From Sediminibacterium sp. UBA657 (lineage in GTDB: Bacteria > Bacteroidota > Bacteroidia > Chitinophagales > Chitinophagaceae), in NCBI GenBank assembly GCA_002299885.1, contig DBOB01000008.1, positions 1 to 54,901 of the forward strand: 54,901 nt of DNA, read 5' to 3'. Of the stretch, positions 7,746 through 16,260 are shown one piece after another. The translations under genes and the position numbers were made by a program. Every line of letters begins with the position of its first letter. Within the stretch, counting starts at the first letter, position 1. The notes under the pieces were generated by a model. It saw only the letters and a list, made by a program, of their open reading frames with translations, ran no database searches and had not been told where the DNA came from.

Positions 7746-7778
7746 AAAAAAGCCGCTTCAAATTTGAAGCGGCTTTTT
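7746..7778. terminator. Bidirectional terminator
   Basis: A near-perfect palindrome with arms AAAGCCGCTTCAAA and TTTGAAGCGGCTTT, flanked by A and T runs. It serves the pseudouridine synthase on the plus strand and the M1 peptidase gene on the minus strand. Confidence 0.9.
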
Positions 7779-7797
7779 ACTTTGAAATGAATTCAAA

Positions 7798-10164
7798 TTA
7801 TTTTTTGTTTTGACTTGCAGCCATTGGAGACAATCCAATTGATTGACCTCTCGTAAATCCTTTAGACTTGAATAAAGCAAACTTACTTGGCGCAGCTACA
7901 TTTGGCCATTTGTTATTGCTCTCATCAATGTCAGCAGTTTCACGCATTGGATCTAATTGAATAGATACCGCTTTCTTACTTGTCAAGAACACTTTAGTTA
8001 CTTTGTTCTCGTTCTTTCTCCAGATTTGTGCTGGTAAACGTTGTGTTTCTTTAGTACCATCTTCAAAAGTAAATTCAAGAATGATTGGCATCACCAATCC
8101 ACCTTTGTTTATGAAACTTACTTCATACAAATTAGCACTTGCATACTTTGCTTTCTCAGCATCTGTTAAACCTTCAGCTGCAGGCATAGCCAATGCTGGT
8201 TGCTTAGTCACAGAATCATAAGGCTCTAAACCTCTATCATATCTCCAATAGAAATCGCGTAAGGTGGTATCTACATCTGTTAAGAATACAATTGATTTAT
8301 CATTTCTATTTCTGATTTTTGAAATGTCTTCGAAGCTATTTACTTCAGGTTTTGATAAACCTCTTGGTCCCATTGTTCTAGCTGCAGGCACTGCTATAGA
8401 TGCATCATATACGGCATGCTTCACAGTATCAATTGCAATATCTACTGGATCGATGCTGTAGAACCAACCTCTCCAGAACCAATCTAAATCTTCGGCACTT
8501 GCATCTTCGATTGTTCTAAATAAATCCGCAGGTGTTGGGTGTTTGAATGCCCATCTTCTTGAATATTCTTTAAATGCATAATCAAATAAGTCACGACCCA
8601 TAATTGTTTCACGTAAGATATTCAAACCAGTTGCAGGCTTCGCATATGCGTTTGGCCCAAACTGAATGATGTTTTCACTATTCGTCATGATTGGCTCTAA
8701 TTGATCCTTTGGCAATTTCATGTAATCAGCAATTGCAAAAGCAGGACCACGACGACTTGGGAATTTATTATCATATAATTCTTCTGTCAAGTATTCAACA
8801 TAAGTATTTAAACCTTCGTCCATCCAAGACCATTGACGCTCATCGCTATTCACAATCATTGGGAAGAAGTTATGTCCTACTTCGTGGATGATTACACCCA
8901 ACATACCATTCTTAGTTGCTTCTGTGTATGAACCATCTTTTTCTGTACGGCCATAGTTGAAACAAATCATCGGGTATTCCATACCGTTAGATGCTTCAAT
9001 ACTTTGTGCCACAGGATATGGATAAGGAATTGTGAACTTAGAATAGGTCTTAATAGTGTGAGCTACTGCTTTAGAAGAGAAAGGACGGTATAAACCATAA
9101 GCCTCTTTTCCATAAGCACTCATACACATTACTTTCTTACCTTCTACATTTGCAGCTAAGGCATCCCAGATAAATTTACGGCTTGATCCAAAAGCAAAGT
9201 CACGCACATTTTCTGCATTGAATACCCAAGTTTTTTGAGTTGTTGCTTTTGTTTGTTCAGCTTTCTTGGCTTCTTCTAAAGTCACCACCTCAACTGGTTC
9301 AGTCGAAGTTTGCGCCTTATTCCATCTTGCCAATTGAGCTGGGCTCAATACAGCAGGATAGTTTTGACAAGCACCTGTTGCCATTACTACGTGGTCACTA
9401 GGAACAGTGATAGCCACTTTATAATTACCAAAAGTCAAAGCAAACTCACCTCTTCCAGTAAACTGGTGGTGTTGCCAACCTTGAAAATCAGAATATACTG
9501 CAAGACGAGGATACCATTGTGCCATTGTAAATAAGTGGTTGCCGTCTTCTGGGAAGAACTCAAATCCACCTCTACCGCCTACAGTCATTCTGTCTGTGAT
9601 TTTATAATTCCAATCTACTTTAAAAGCAAATTTTTGACCAGGCTTTAATGCAGTTGGCAATTCCACACGCATCATAGTTTTGTTCACGGTGTATTTTAAT
9701 TTAGCACCTAATAGGTCAGTGATTTTTAAAATATTCACACCTAAACCATTGTCGGTTTTTGCTTCTTCTAAATTATCAATCATTGCAGGACTCATGCCTC
9801 TGCCTAATGAACTACCGTCTGGGTAACCCGCATTTTTAGTTGTGCTATGCTCATTCTCATCCAATTGCAACCAGATATAGGTTAATACATCAGGTGAATT
9901 GTTGAAATAAGTGATGGTCTCGGCACCATGCAACATTAAATTCTTTTCATCTAAAGTTGCTTTAATGTCGTAGTCCGCTCTTTGTTGCCAATACTTTGGA
10001 CCTGGAGCACCACTCGCCGTTCTGTATTCATTTGGCGTTGGTAAAATGGTACCCAATTGTTCAAACTTGTTTCCATGGTTAGAACCTGGGTTGTTGCGGA
10101 TATCTTGCGCTATAACTGTCAATACAGTCAAGAACATGATACCAAATGACAATAATTTCTTCAT
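7798..10164 (-). CDS. M1 family zinc metallopeptidase, secreted
   Basis: A large aminopeptidase-N-type metallopeptidase, 788 aa from the ATG at 10162-10164. That start was chosen because MKKLLSFGIMFLTVLTVIAQ is a signal peptide; an in-frame extension upstream would bury it and overlap hupE. The zinc site is HEVGH (His427, His431) with Glu450 in WMDEG, the HExxH-18-E spacing of gluzincins. GMEY (394-397) stands where classical M1 enzymes have GAMEN. It acts in the periplasm or outside the cell. The HupE gene precedes it by 20 nt, so both are one operon. Confidence 0.92.
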   Translation of the reverse strand: MKKLLSFGIMFLTVLTVIAQDIRNNPGSNHGNKFEQLGTILPTPNEYRTASGAPGPKYWQQRADYDIKATLDEKNLMLHGAETITYFNNSPDVLTYIWLQLDENEHSTTKNAGYPDGSSLGRGMSPAMIDNLEEAKTDNGLGVNILKITDLLGAKLKYTVNKTMMRVELPTALKPGQKFAFKVDWNYKITDRMTVGGRGGFEFFPEDGNHLFTMAQWYPRLAVYSDFQGWQHHQFTGRGEFALTFGNYKVAITVPSDHVVMATGACQNYPAVLSPAQLARWNKAQTSTEPVEVVTLEEAKKAEQTKATTQKTWVFNAENVRDFAFGSSRKFIWDALAANVEGKKVMCMSAYGKEAYGLYRPFSSKAVAHTIKTYSKFTIPYPYPVAQSIEASNGMEYPMICFNYGRTEKDGSYTEATKNGMLGVIIHEVGHNFFPMIVNSDERQWSWMDEGLNTYVEYLTEELYDNKFPSRRGPAFAIADYMKLPKDQLEPIMTNSENIIQFGPNAYAKPATGLNILRETIMGRDLFDYAFKEYSRRWAFKHPTPADLFRTIEDASAEDLDWFWRGWFYSIDPVDIAIDTVKHAVYDASIAVPAARTMGPRGLSKPEVNSFEDISKIRNRNDKSIVFLTDVDTTLRDFYWRYDRGLEPYDSVTKQPALAMPAAEGLTDAEKAKYASANLYEVSFINKGGLVMPIILEFTFEDGTKETQRLPAQIWRKNENKVTKVFLTSKKAVSIQLDPMRETADIDESNNKWPNVAAPSKFALFKSKGFTRGQSIGLSPMAASQNKK

Positions 10165-10184
10165 TGTTGTTTCTTTTTCGAGGT

Positions 10185-10769
10185 TTAAAGAGATCCGATT
10201 CGATCTATGATCATACGTAAAGATAAGCATATCGCTAGGATAGATCCATACCGCATATATATTTTTCTAGGAATTTTAAGCTGTGTTGTCAATCCATAAG
10301 ACAAGGCTAAAATCACCAGCACAATCAAGATTTGACCTATTTCAAGGCCTAAATTGAAGGAAAACAAGGGCCCAAGCAATGAATCCTCCTTCCCCAAGAG
10401 GCTTTTTAGATAATTACTGAATCCTAAACCATGGATTAAGCCAAAAAATAGGGCCAACCCATAATGGGCCGAAAAGCGCTGTTTAAATTCAAAATCATGT
10501 ACCCAAAAATTGGAAACTGCAGTAATCAAGATGGTCACAGGAATTAAGAATTCAATCCAATTAACGGGAATATCTAACAAAGAAAGAGTGCTTAAGGCAA
10601 GTGTTAAGGAGTGGCCAATCGTGAAAGCAGTCACCAGAATCAAAATCTTTTTCCAATCTGTCCAAACATAACGCAGGGTCAATGCCAGCACAAACAATAT
10701 ATGGTCTACCCCACCTAAATCAATAATATGCTTGAAGCCAAGTCTTAAATATAAAAATAACTCGTCCAT
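10185..10769 (-). CDS. HupE/UreJ family membrane protein
   Basis: A 194-aa polytopic membrane protein with about six hydrophobic segments. It has the family's conserved metal-binding-type residues near the N-terminus, FKHIIDLGGVDH (His14, Asp22, His23), then GHSLTL (His53) and FGLIHGLGFS (His113). HupE/UreJ proteins are linked to nickel or cobalt uptake, but no urease or hydrogenase gene is nearby, so the metal is unknown. It precedes the zinc-dependent M1 peptidase, and the DUF6702 gene is divergent. A role in metal supply or membrane handling for that peptidase is only inference. Confidence 0.88.
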   Translation of the reverse strand: MDELFLYLRLGFKHIIDLGGVDHILFVLALTLRYVWTDWKKILILVTAFTIGHSLTLALSTLSLLDIPVNWIEFLIPVTILITAVSNFWVHDFEFKQRFSAHYGLALFFGLIHGLGFSNYLKSLLGKEDSLLGPLFSFNLGLEIGQILIVLVILALSYGLTTQLKIPRKIYMRYGSILAICLSLRMIIDRIGSL

Positions 10770-10828
10770 AAATGAATTTTTCTGGTGTTAAATTAATGAA
10801 GACCTTTGTAACCACAAAATAAACTACT

Positions 10829-11317
10829 ATGGCTTGGATTGGTTTAAAACATTGGATGGTATGGATGCTGACTGCAATGCACCCCTTTTATATTTCGGTA
10901 GTTGAAATTGAGCACAATGCAAAAGATACAACTATTGAAATTAGTGCAAGAACTTATACAGATGATTTAGAGAAAATGATTCAAAAAGAATTCAATGTAA
11001 AATTGGATTTAAGCCAAGCAAATCAAAAAGAGCAGGCCAATAAGTATATCAACTTATACATGCAGAAAAAATTAGCCCTGCAATCAGGCGGTGTAAAATA
11101 TAAAATGGATTTTGTTGGCTTTGAAATTCAGAAAGAAAGTACTTGGAGCTATTTTGAAATCAAAGAGGTGAAACAGGTAAAACAATTAAATGTTTTTTGT
11201 GAAATCTTGTTTGGGATAGATCCAAATCAAATTAATATTCTACATACTACAGTTGGTGGTGTAAGAAAAAGTTTTGAATTGACAACTCCTAAAAATTCAA
11301 CCCATTTTAATTTTTAA
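10829..11317 (+). CDS. DUF6702 family protein
   Basis: A 162-aa protein whose N-terminal hydrophobic stretch (GLKHWMVWMLTAMHPFYISVVEIEHN) is probably a signal peptide. A compact mixed alpha/beta body follows. The phrase HPFYISVVEIEHN and the length match the Bacteroidota family DUF6702, which as I recall is found beside M1 peptidases and HupE proteins. The gene is divergent from hupE and ends 5 nt before the convergent GT39 gene. No catalytic residues are recognisable; function unknown. Confidence 0.8.
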   Translation: MAWIGLKHWMVWMLTAMHPFYISVVEIEHNAKDTTIEISARTYTDDLEKMIQKEFNVKLDLSQANQKEQANKYINLYMQKKLALQSGGVKYKMDFVGFEIQKESTWSYFEIKEVKQVKQLNVFCEILFGIDPNQINILHTTVGGVRKSFELTTPKNSTHFNF

Positions 11318-11322
11318 ATACC

Positions 11323-12984
11323 CTATTTTTTTAACTCCATTAATACATAAGGCGTTAATTCCTTAGATCTTGTTGCTGGATTTAAAAATTCCAGGGTCAA
11401 TAAAGTGACATGAAATCTGTTACCATGGTATAAGATGGTAGAGTTCGGGAAATCTAGTAACAACGCTTGCGCGGGTATGCTATCTGCCACCACCCATTGT
11501 CCTTCTTTAAGCAAAGTACTGTCCTTAATAATAGGGAATATATGCTGTCCATAAAAATGAAAAGCATTGCTATTAGGTATTCTATACAAAGCAGTTTTTT
11601 TGATGTCCCAATTATTTTCCTTAGCCTGCTGAACCAATTTATTCCCCCACTGGTATTGTAATAGATGAGGATAAAAGAAACTATTTAAAATTAAATTCAA
11701 TCCTGTCATCAAAACCAAACTCATAGCAATCCACTTTTGGATAAGATTTTGGTGACTGAACCCGATTTTGATCATGATAATGAAAGTGCCAAACAATATC
11801 AAACTGCCTAGTAAACCCATTTTCCCAAAAGGTATATTTGAGATCAATCCCATTGCAATCAATAAAATGAGAAAAATAAATACATGAAATCCAAAAAACC
11901 ATTTAATCCATTTATGTAGACGATCCGCTTGTTCTAATATAGCTGCAAAATGCGCAGCAGTCAATACCGCAGCCAATGGGAACACTACAAAAATATAATG
12001 TGGCAATTGTGCCTGGCTTCTGGACAAGACCAAATAAGTCAAAAAGAAACCAAAAAAACTAATTCTTTCTGTTTGCACATCAAATAGTCCTTCATTAAAC
12101 ATTTTAATAAACTTGGCAATAAAAGCCCAAATAAAAATAAAAATCCAAGGTAGAAAACTCCAAAGCATATTTTCTAAAAGGAAAGTTGGATAGCTCATCT
12201 CATGGTAATAGTTTTCACCTGTATACCTGCCAAAACTTTGTGTCCAATAATAAAATCTTAGACCTGATTGTATGGGTATATTGTTGATTAATTTACCTGG
12301 TTGTAAATCAAATTGCTGGTACAAGCCCCAACTCATAGGGATCAATAAAATTCCAATAATTATAATACCTACTAAATAAATTGGCTTGAAAAAATAAGCC
12401 CATTTTTTTTCAAAAAACCATTGTGGTGCAAAAGCCAATACTGGCACTACTAGTGCAATTGGCCCCTTGGTCATCATACCCCCAGCTATCGCTACCATGG
12501 CCAAAGCAAAGTCTTGCCAAGCTTTAGAGGATTCCCATTTTGCAATCAACCAAATAGTCAATGCCACCCAGCCCATCAACATGGTATCCGTTCTTACATC
12601 ATGCGCAATTAAGAAAAAGGCTTGACAGCTTGCTAAGATTAATACTGCTAAATACGCGACAGTTTGATTGTACTTTAATTGTGCAAATTTAAATGTAGCA
12701 TACAAGGCAAGTATCAAAAAAATAAAAGAAGGTAACCTGTAGGCCCAATCAGAGATACCAAAAATTTTCATGGATAATGCAGACAACCAAAAAAGCATTG
12801 GCGGCTTGTCTAAGTAATCTTTTCCAAGATCATATATTTGAAGAAAGCTTTTTCGTTCTAGCATCTCTCTACTAATAGATGCATATTGTGATGCGTCAAT
12901 ATCCATTAACGGAATACTAAATACTCCAATTAAATGAACGCCTAAAATTGCAGTGAGTAAAAGCCAGAATGTATTTTTATTCAT
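11323..12984 (-). CDS. ArnT-like/GT39 family membrane glycosyltransferase
   Basis: A 553-aa integral membrane protein with roughly a dozen hydrophobic segments. It has the PMT/ArnT hallmark in the first periplasmic loop, IPLMDIDASQYASISREML, where acidic residues Asp28/Asp30 are expected to be catalytic, followed by YLDKPPMLFWL. Such enzymes transfer a sugar from a polyprenyl-phosphate carrier to lipid A, protein or another envelope acceptor. Acceptor and sugar are not identifiable. The gene lies 44 nt after a PAP2 phosphatase in the same direction, which could recycle the polyprenyl carrier. Confidence 0.88.
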   Translation of the reverse strand: MNKNTFWLLLTAILGVHLIGVFSIPLMDIDASQYASISREMLERKSFLQIYDLGKDYLDKPPMLFWLSALSMKIFGISDWAYRLPSFIFLILALYATFKFAQLKYNQTVAYLAVLILASCQAFFLIAHDVRTDTMLMGWVALTIWLIAKWESSKAWQDFALAMVAIAGGMMTKGPIALVVPVLAFAPQWFFEKKWAYFFKPIYLVGIIIIGILLIPMSWGLYQQFDLQPGKLINNIPIQSGLRFYYWTQSFGRYTGENYYHEMSYPTFLLENMLWSFLPWIFIFIWAFIAKFIKMFNEGLFDVQTERISFFGFFLTYLVLSRSQAQLPHYIFVVFPLAAVLTAAHFAAILEQADRLHKWIKWFFGFHVFIFLILLIAMGLISNIPFGKMGLLGSLILFGTFIIMIKIGFSHQNLIQKWIAMSLVLMTGLNLILNSFFYPHLLQYQWGNKLVQQAKENNWDIKKTALYRIPNSNAFHFYGQHIFPIIKDSTLLKEGQWVVADSIPAQALLLDFPNSTILYHGNRFHVTLLTLEFLNPATRSKELTPYVLMELKK

Positions 12985-13028
12985 TTATATAAATTAGAGT
13001 AATAGAGCCAATTATTTTTATTAGATTT

Positions 13029-13616
13029 TTACTTCAATTCCATTGGGCCTGCCCATTTTAAATATGCTTTTGCCATTGTAAATCCTGAAATCAATCCAAT
13101 AATAGTACCACCAACAATATCCAATGGATAATGTACGCCAACATAAATTTGTGCGAAAGCAATGATGCCCGCCCAAACAAAAAAGAATCTAGTGTATTTT
13201 TTTTGTGTGACTCCCCATGTCATAAAAATAAACATAGCAATTCCAAAATGATTGGCAGCATGAGAAGATGTAAAACTAAAGCCTCCAGCACATTGCTCTA
13301 ATAAAAGTCTGGTTTTACCAAACAATGCTGGATCCTTACAAGGTCTTAAACGATGAAAGAAAGGCTTAAAAACACTACTGCTTATTTGATCTGTCAAGCC
13401 TACATTTATCAATGCAAACAAAAGCCATTTCAATGTTTTCCAGCCAACTTGGTAGATCAACCATCCTAATAGTCCAATATATAAGGGGATCCAATTATTG
13501 GAATGCCTGGTCCAAGGCAGGACAGCATCTAGTATAGGATGATGCCATACCCCATTGATTTGGTAAAACAATGCATGGTCGATGTCCTTAATTTGTTGAA
13601 AAATACTTAGCCCCAT
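13029..13616 (-). CDS. PAP2 family phosphatase
   Basis: A 195-aa membrane phosphatase. The start is ATG 13614-13616; a longer frame from a TTG at 13631 would overlap a -7 element and is rejected. The first motif is K84-PFFHRL-R91-P92. The second is SSH (117-119). The third contains GVHYPLD with the nucleophile-activating pair His162 and Asp166. In the third motif the usual Ser-Arg reads Ala-Gln (Gln156), so a phosphate-binding arginine is missing, although I recall this variant in related proteins. Likely substrates are polyprenyl or lipid phosphates. It is upstream of GT39 in one unit. Confidence 0.87.
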   Translation of the reverse strand: MGLSIFQQIKDIDHALFYQINGVWHHPILDAVLPWTRHSNNWIPLYIGLLGWLIYQVGWKTLKWLLFALINVGLTDQISSSVFKPFFHRLRPCKDPALFGKTRLLLEQCAGGFSFTSSHAANHFGIAMFIFMTWGVTQKKYTRFFFVWAGIIAFAQIYVGVHYPLDIVGGTIIGLISGFTMAKAYLKWAGPMELK

Positions 13617-13620
13617 GCGG

Positions 13621-13628
13621 TAAAGATA
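13621..13628 (-). promoter_or_regulatory. -7-like element for the PAP2 gene
   Basis: TATCTTTA on the minus strand is one base from TAnnTTTG and ends 4 nt before the ATG at 13616. It decides the start of the PAP2 gene. Confidence 0.5.
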
Positions 13629-13651
13629 CAAGGAAGTGGAAAAAATTAAAG

Positions 13652-13659
13652 TAAATTTG
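13652..13659 (+). promoter_or_regulatory. -7 element for the glmM operon
   Basis: TAAATTTG matches TAnnTTTG and lies 27 nt before the glmM ATG. Confidence 0.6.
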
Positions 13660-13686
13660 CATACCGATTTATTTTAATATTTAGAT

Positions 13687-15069
13687 ATGTCATTAATTAA
13701 GAGCATTTCAGGTTTTAGAGGCACCATTGGTGGTCGCCCAAACGATAACCTCACGCCAATCGATATTGTAAAATTTGCATCTGCATATGGAACCTGGTTG
13801 ATCAGAAAATCAGCTGGGAAAAAGAAAGTAATTGTTGGTCGTGATGGAAGAATGAGTGGACTCATGGTAGAAGCTTTAGTAGAACAAAGTTTGTTAGCCC
13901 TTGGGATCGATGTGGTGCATTTAGGATTAAGCACGACGCCAACCGTAGAAATGGCCGTGGTATTTGAGGGAGCAGATGGTGGTATTATACTCACAGCTAG
14001 TCATAATCCAAAAGAATGGAATGCCTTAAAATTATTAAATGAGAAAGGCGAATTTGTAAGTGGTGAAGAAGGCAAAACTATTTTAGCTTTAGCAGAACAA
14101 GAAGATTTTGTATACGCCCCTGTAGATGCAATGGGAGCATTGATTGGCGATGATAATAGTTTGTCTAAACATATACAAGCCATATTGGAGTATCCCTTGG
14201 TCGATATTTATGCAATTAAAAAGGCAAATTTTAAAGTAGTGGTAGATGCGATTAATAGTTCAGGTGCGTTTACGGTGCCTGCATTGTTGAAAGCAATAGG
14301 CGTTGAGGATATCCTTGTATTGAATGCCGAAATGACCGGAGATTTTGCACATAATCCTGAGCCACTCAAAGAACACTTAACTGAACTTTGTGATACTGTT
14401 GTAAAAGAAAAAGCACACCTAGGTATCGCTGTCGATCCCGATGTGGATCGTTTGTGTTTTGTAAGCGAGGATGGAAATTTATTTGGTGAGGAATATACAC
14501 TGGTTGCAGTTGCTGATTATATTTTACAATATTCAAAAGGTGCTACAGTGAGTAATCTTTCCTCTACTAGGGCTTTAAGAGATGTCACCGAACAGCATGG
14601 TTGCACTTATTTTGCGAGTGCCGTTGGCGAAGTGAATGTGGTGACAAAAATGAAGGCCGAAAAAGCAGTGATTGGCGGAGAAGGCAATGGTGGTATCATT
14701 GTGCCAGATTTACATTATGGCCGAGATGCTTTAATTGGCATTGCATTGTTCTTATCGCATCTTGCTAAAGCAGATAAAACCTGTTCTAATTTAAGGGCTA
14801 GTTATCCTGCTTATTTTATGAGCAAAAAAAAGATGGACCTGAATGCGAACCTTTCATTGTCTAAGATTTTCGAACAATTGAAAAAAGAATTTGCTGCATA
14901 TCCAATGAATGATGTGGATGGACTAAAAATAGATTTTGAAAACGAATGGGTGCACTTAAGGTCAAGCAATACAGAACCAATTATGCGCATTTATACTGAA
15001 GCAAAGACACAAGAAGCTGCAGATGCATTAGCAGATAAAATTATTCAGCTGATCCTTAAAATTCAGTAA
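13687..15069 (+). CDS. glmM: Phosphoglucosamine mutase
   Basis: Interconverts glucosamine-6-phosphate and glucosamine-1-phosphate on the way to UDP-GlcNAc for peptidoglycan and lipopolysaccharide. The 460-aa protein opens with SISGFRGTIGG and has the phosphoserine loop TASHNPKEW (Ser105), the metal-binding loop DPDVDR and the C-terminal sugar-phosphate loop RSSNTEP. Phosphomannomutases share the fold, but the N-terminus fits Bacteroidota GlmM. The window also encodes glmS at its right end, the preceding pathway step. Cysteine desulfurase follows after 10 nt. Confidence 0.9.
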   Translation: MSLIKSISGFRGTIGGRPNDNLTPIDIVKFASAYGTWLIRKSAGKKKVIVGRDGRMSGLMVEALVEQSLLALGIDVVHLGLSTTPTVEMAVVFEGADGGIILTASHNPKEWNALKLLNEKGEFVSGEEGKTILALAEQEDFVYAPVDAMGALIGDDNSLSKHIQAILEYPLVDIYAIKKANFKVVVDAINSSGAFTVPALLKAIGVEDILVLNAEMTGDFAHNPEPLKEHLTELCDTVVKEKAHLGIAVDPDVDRLCFVSEDGNLFGEEYTLVAVADYILQYSKGATVSNLSSTRALRDVTEQHGCTYFASAVGEVNVVTKMKAEKAVIGGEGNGGIIVPDLHYGRDALIGIALFLSHLAKADKTCSNLRASYPAYFMSKKKMDLNANLSLSKIFEQLKKEFAAYPMNDVDGLKIDFENEWVHLRSSNTEPIMRIYTEAKTQEAADALADKIIQLILKIQ

Positions 15070-15079
15070 TTTAGCAATC

Positions 15080-16210
15080 ATGCAGAGAATTTATTTTGAT
15101 AATGCAGCAACAACGCCGCTTGCTCCTGAAGTACTTGAAGCGATGATGCCTTATTTAACCGAAAAATTTGGCAACCCCTCCTCTATTTATAGCTATGGCA
15201 GAGAAACGAGATTGGCTATTGAACAAGCAAGAAAATCCGTTGCAAAGAACTTAGGTGCCAAGCCTGCTGAAATATTTTTCACTAGTGGTGGCACAGAAAG
15301 TAGCAATACAGTTTTAAATGCTGCTATCACCGATTTAGGTTGTAAACATATTATTAGTTCCCCGATAGAGCACCATGCTACTTTACATACGGTTACGCAT
15401 TTGGCTAAATTGCATAACCTTAAATTAAGCTTTGTACAAATATTACCTGATGGCCATATTGATATGGACCATTTAGCAGCATTACTTGCAGCTACAACCG
15501 AAAAGACAATCGTAACCATCATGCATGCCAATAATGAAATTGGAACCATGATTGACATTGCAGCTGTAGGACAACTTTGTAAACAATACGGTGCTTATTT
15601 TCATAGTGATACCGTGCAGACCGTAGGTCATTTCCCATTTGAACTAAGTCAATTACCTGTTGATTTTATCACTGGTGCTGGACATAAATTTCATGGACCT
15701 AAAGGCGTAGGTATTTTATATATCAACGAAAATGTAAAAATCAGTCCATTGGTTCACGGCGGATCACAAGAGCGTAATATGCGTGCCGGTACAGAAAATT
15801 TATATGGGATTGTTGGGTTTGCAAAAGCACTAGAACTTGCTACAGAAAAACACGAAGAAGAACGTGCCTATATTCAATCCTTAAAACAACACTTGCATGA
15901 TCAATTGATTGCAAAAATACCTACTGTGAGTTTTAATGGCGATCCATTTGGAAGAAGTTTATATAACTTACTAAGCGTGAACTTTCCAAAAAATGAAAAA
16001 ACAGAAATGATCTTATTTAATTTAGACATGCATCATGTTTGTGCTAGTGGGGGAAGTGCTTGTTCTAGTGGTGCTCAACAAGGTTCACATGTAATTAATG
16101 CATTGAATAAAGGTTCAGAAATTGTGACTGTTCGTTTTTCTTTCTCCAAACAAAATACCAAAGCCGAAATTGACCAAGTTGTAACAGCATTATTGACCAT
16201 GTTAAATTAA
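15080..16210 (+). CDS. Cysteine desulfurase (NifS/IscS family)
   Basis: Removes sulfur from cysteine as an enzyme persulfide for Fe-S cluster or thio-cofactor synthesis. The 376-aa protein begins YFDNAATTPL. It has PLP-Lys203 in GAGHKFHGPKG and the catalytic Cys328 in the flexible loop GGSACSSG. No iscU or sufE gene is adjacent, so the acceptor is unclear. It is the second gene of a glmM unit, ending in a strong terminator. Confidence 0.92.
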   Translation: MQRIYFDNAATTPLAPEVLEAMMPYLTEKFGNPSSIYSYGRETRLAIEQARKSVAKNLGAKPAEIFFTSGGTESSNTVLNAAITDLGCKHIISSPIEHHATLHTVTHLAKLHNLKLSFVQILPDGHIDMDHLAALLAATTEKTIVTIMHANNEIGTMIDIAAVGQLCKQYGAYFHSDTVQTVGHFPFELSQLPVDFITGAGHKFHGPKGVGILYINENVKISPLVHGGSQERNMRAGTENLYGIVGFAKALELATEKHEEERAYIQSLKQHLHDQLIAKIPTVSFNGDPFGRSLYNLLSVNFPKNEKTEMILFNLDMHHVCASGGSACSSGAQQGSHVINALNKGSEIVTVRFSFSKQNTKAEIDQVVTALLTMLN

Positions 16211-16242
16211 AAAAAAGGCGCTTCAAACGAAGCGCCTTTTTT
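16211..16242. terminator. Bidirectional terminator
   Basis: GGCGCTTC and GAAGCGCC form an 8-bp GC-rich stem with a four-base AAAC loop, flanked by six A and at least six T. It ends the cysteine desulfurase transcript and, from the other side, the DUF2723 transcript. Confidence 0.92.
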
Positions 16243-16260
16243 TAATTGTATACTATTCAA

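Noticed and set aside
7746..7778. Palindrome as a mobile-element end or regulatory operator
   Set aside because: Flanking A and T runs and its place between convergent genes mark it as a bidirectional terminator; the same holds for 16211-16242, 32425-32459 and 32806-32842.
10165..10230. N-terminal extension of the M1 peptidase by 22 residues
   Set aside because: It would place charged residues before a perfect signal peptide and overlap the hupE coding end; the ATG at 10164 is the natural start.
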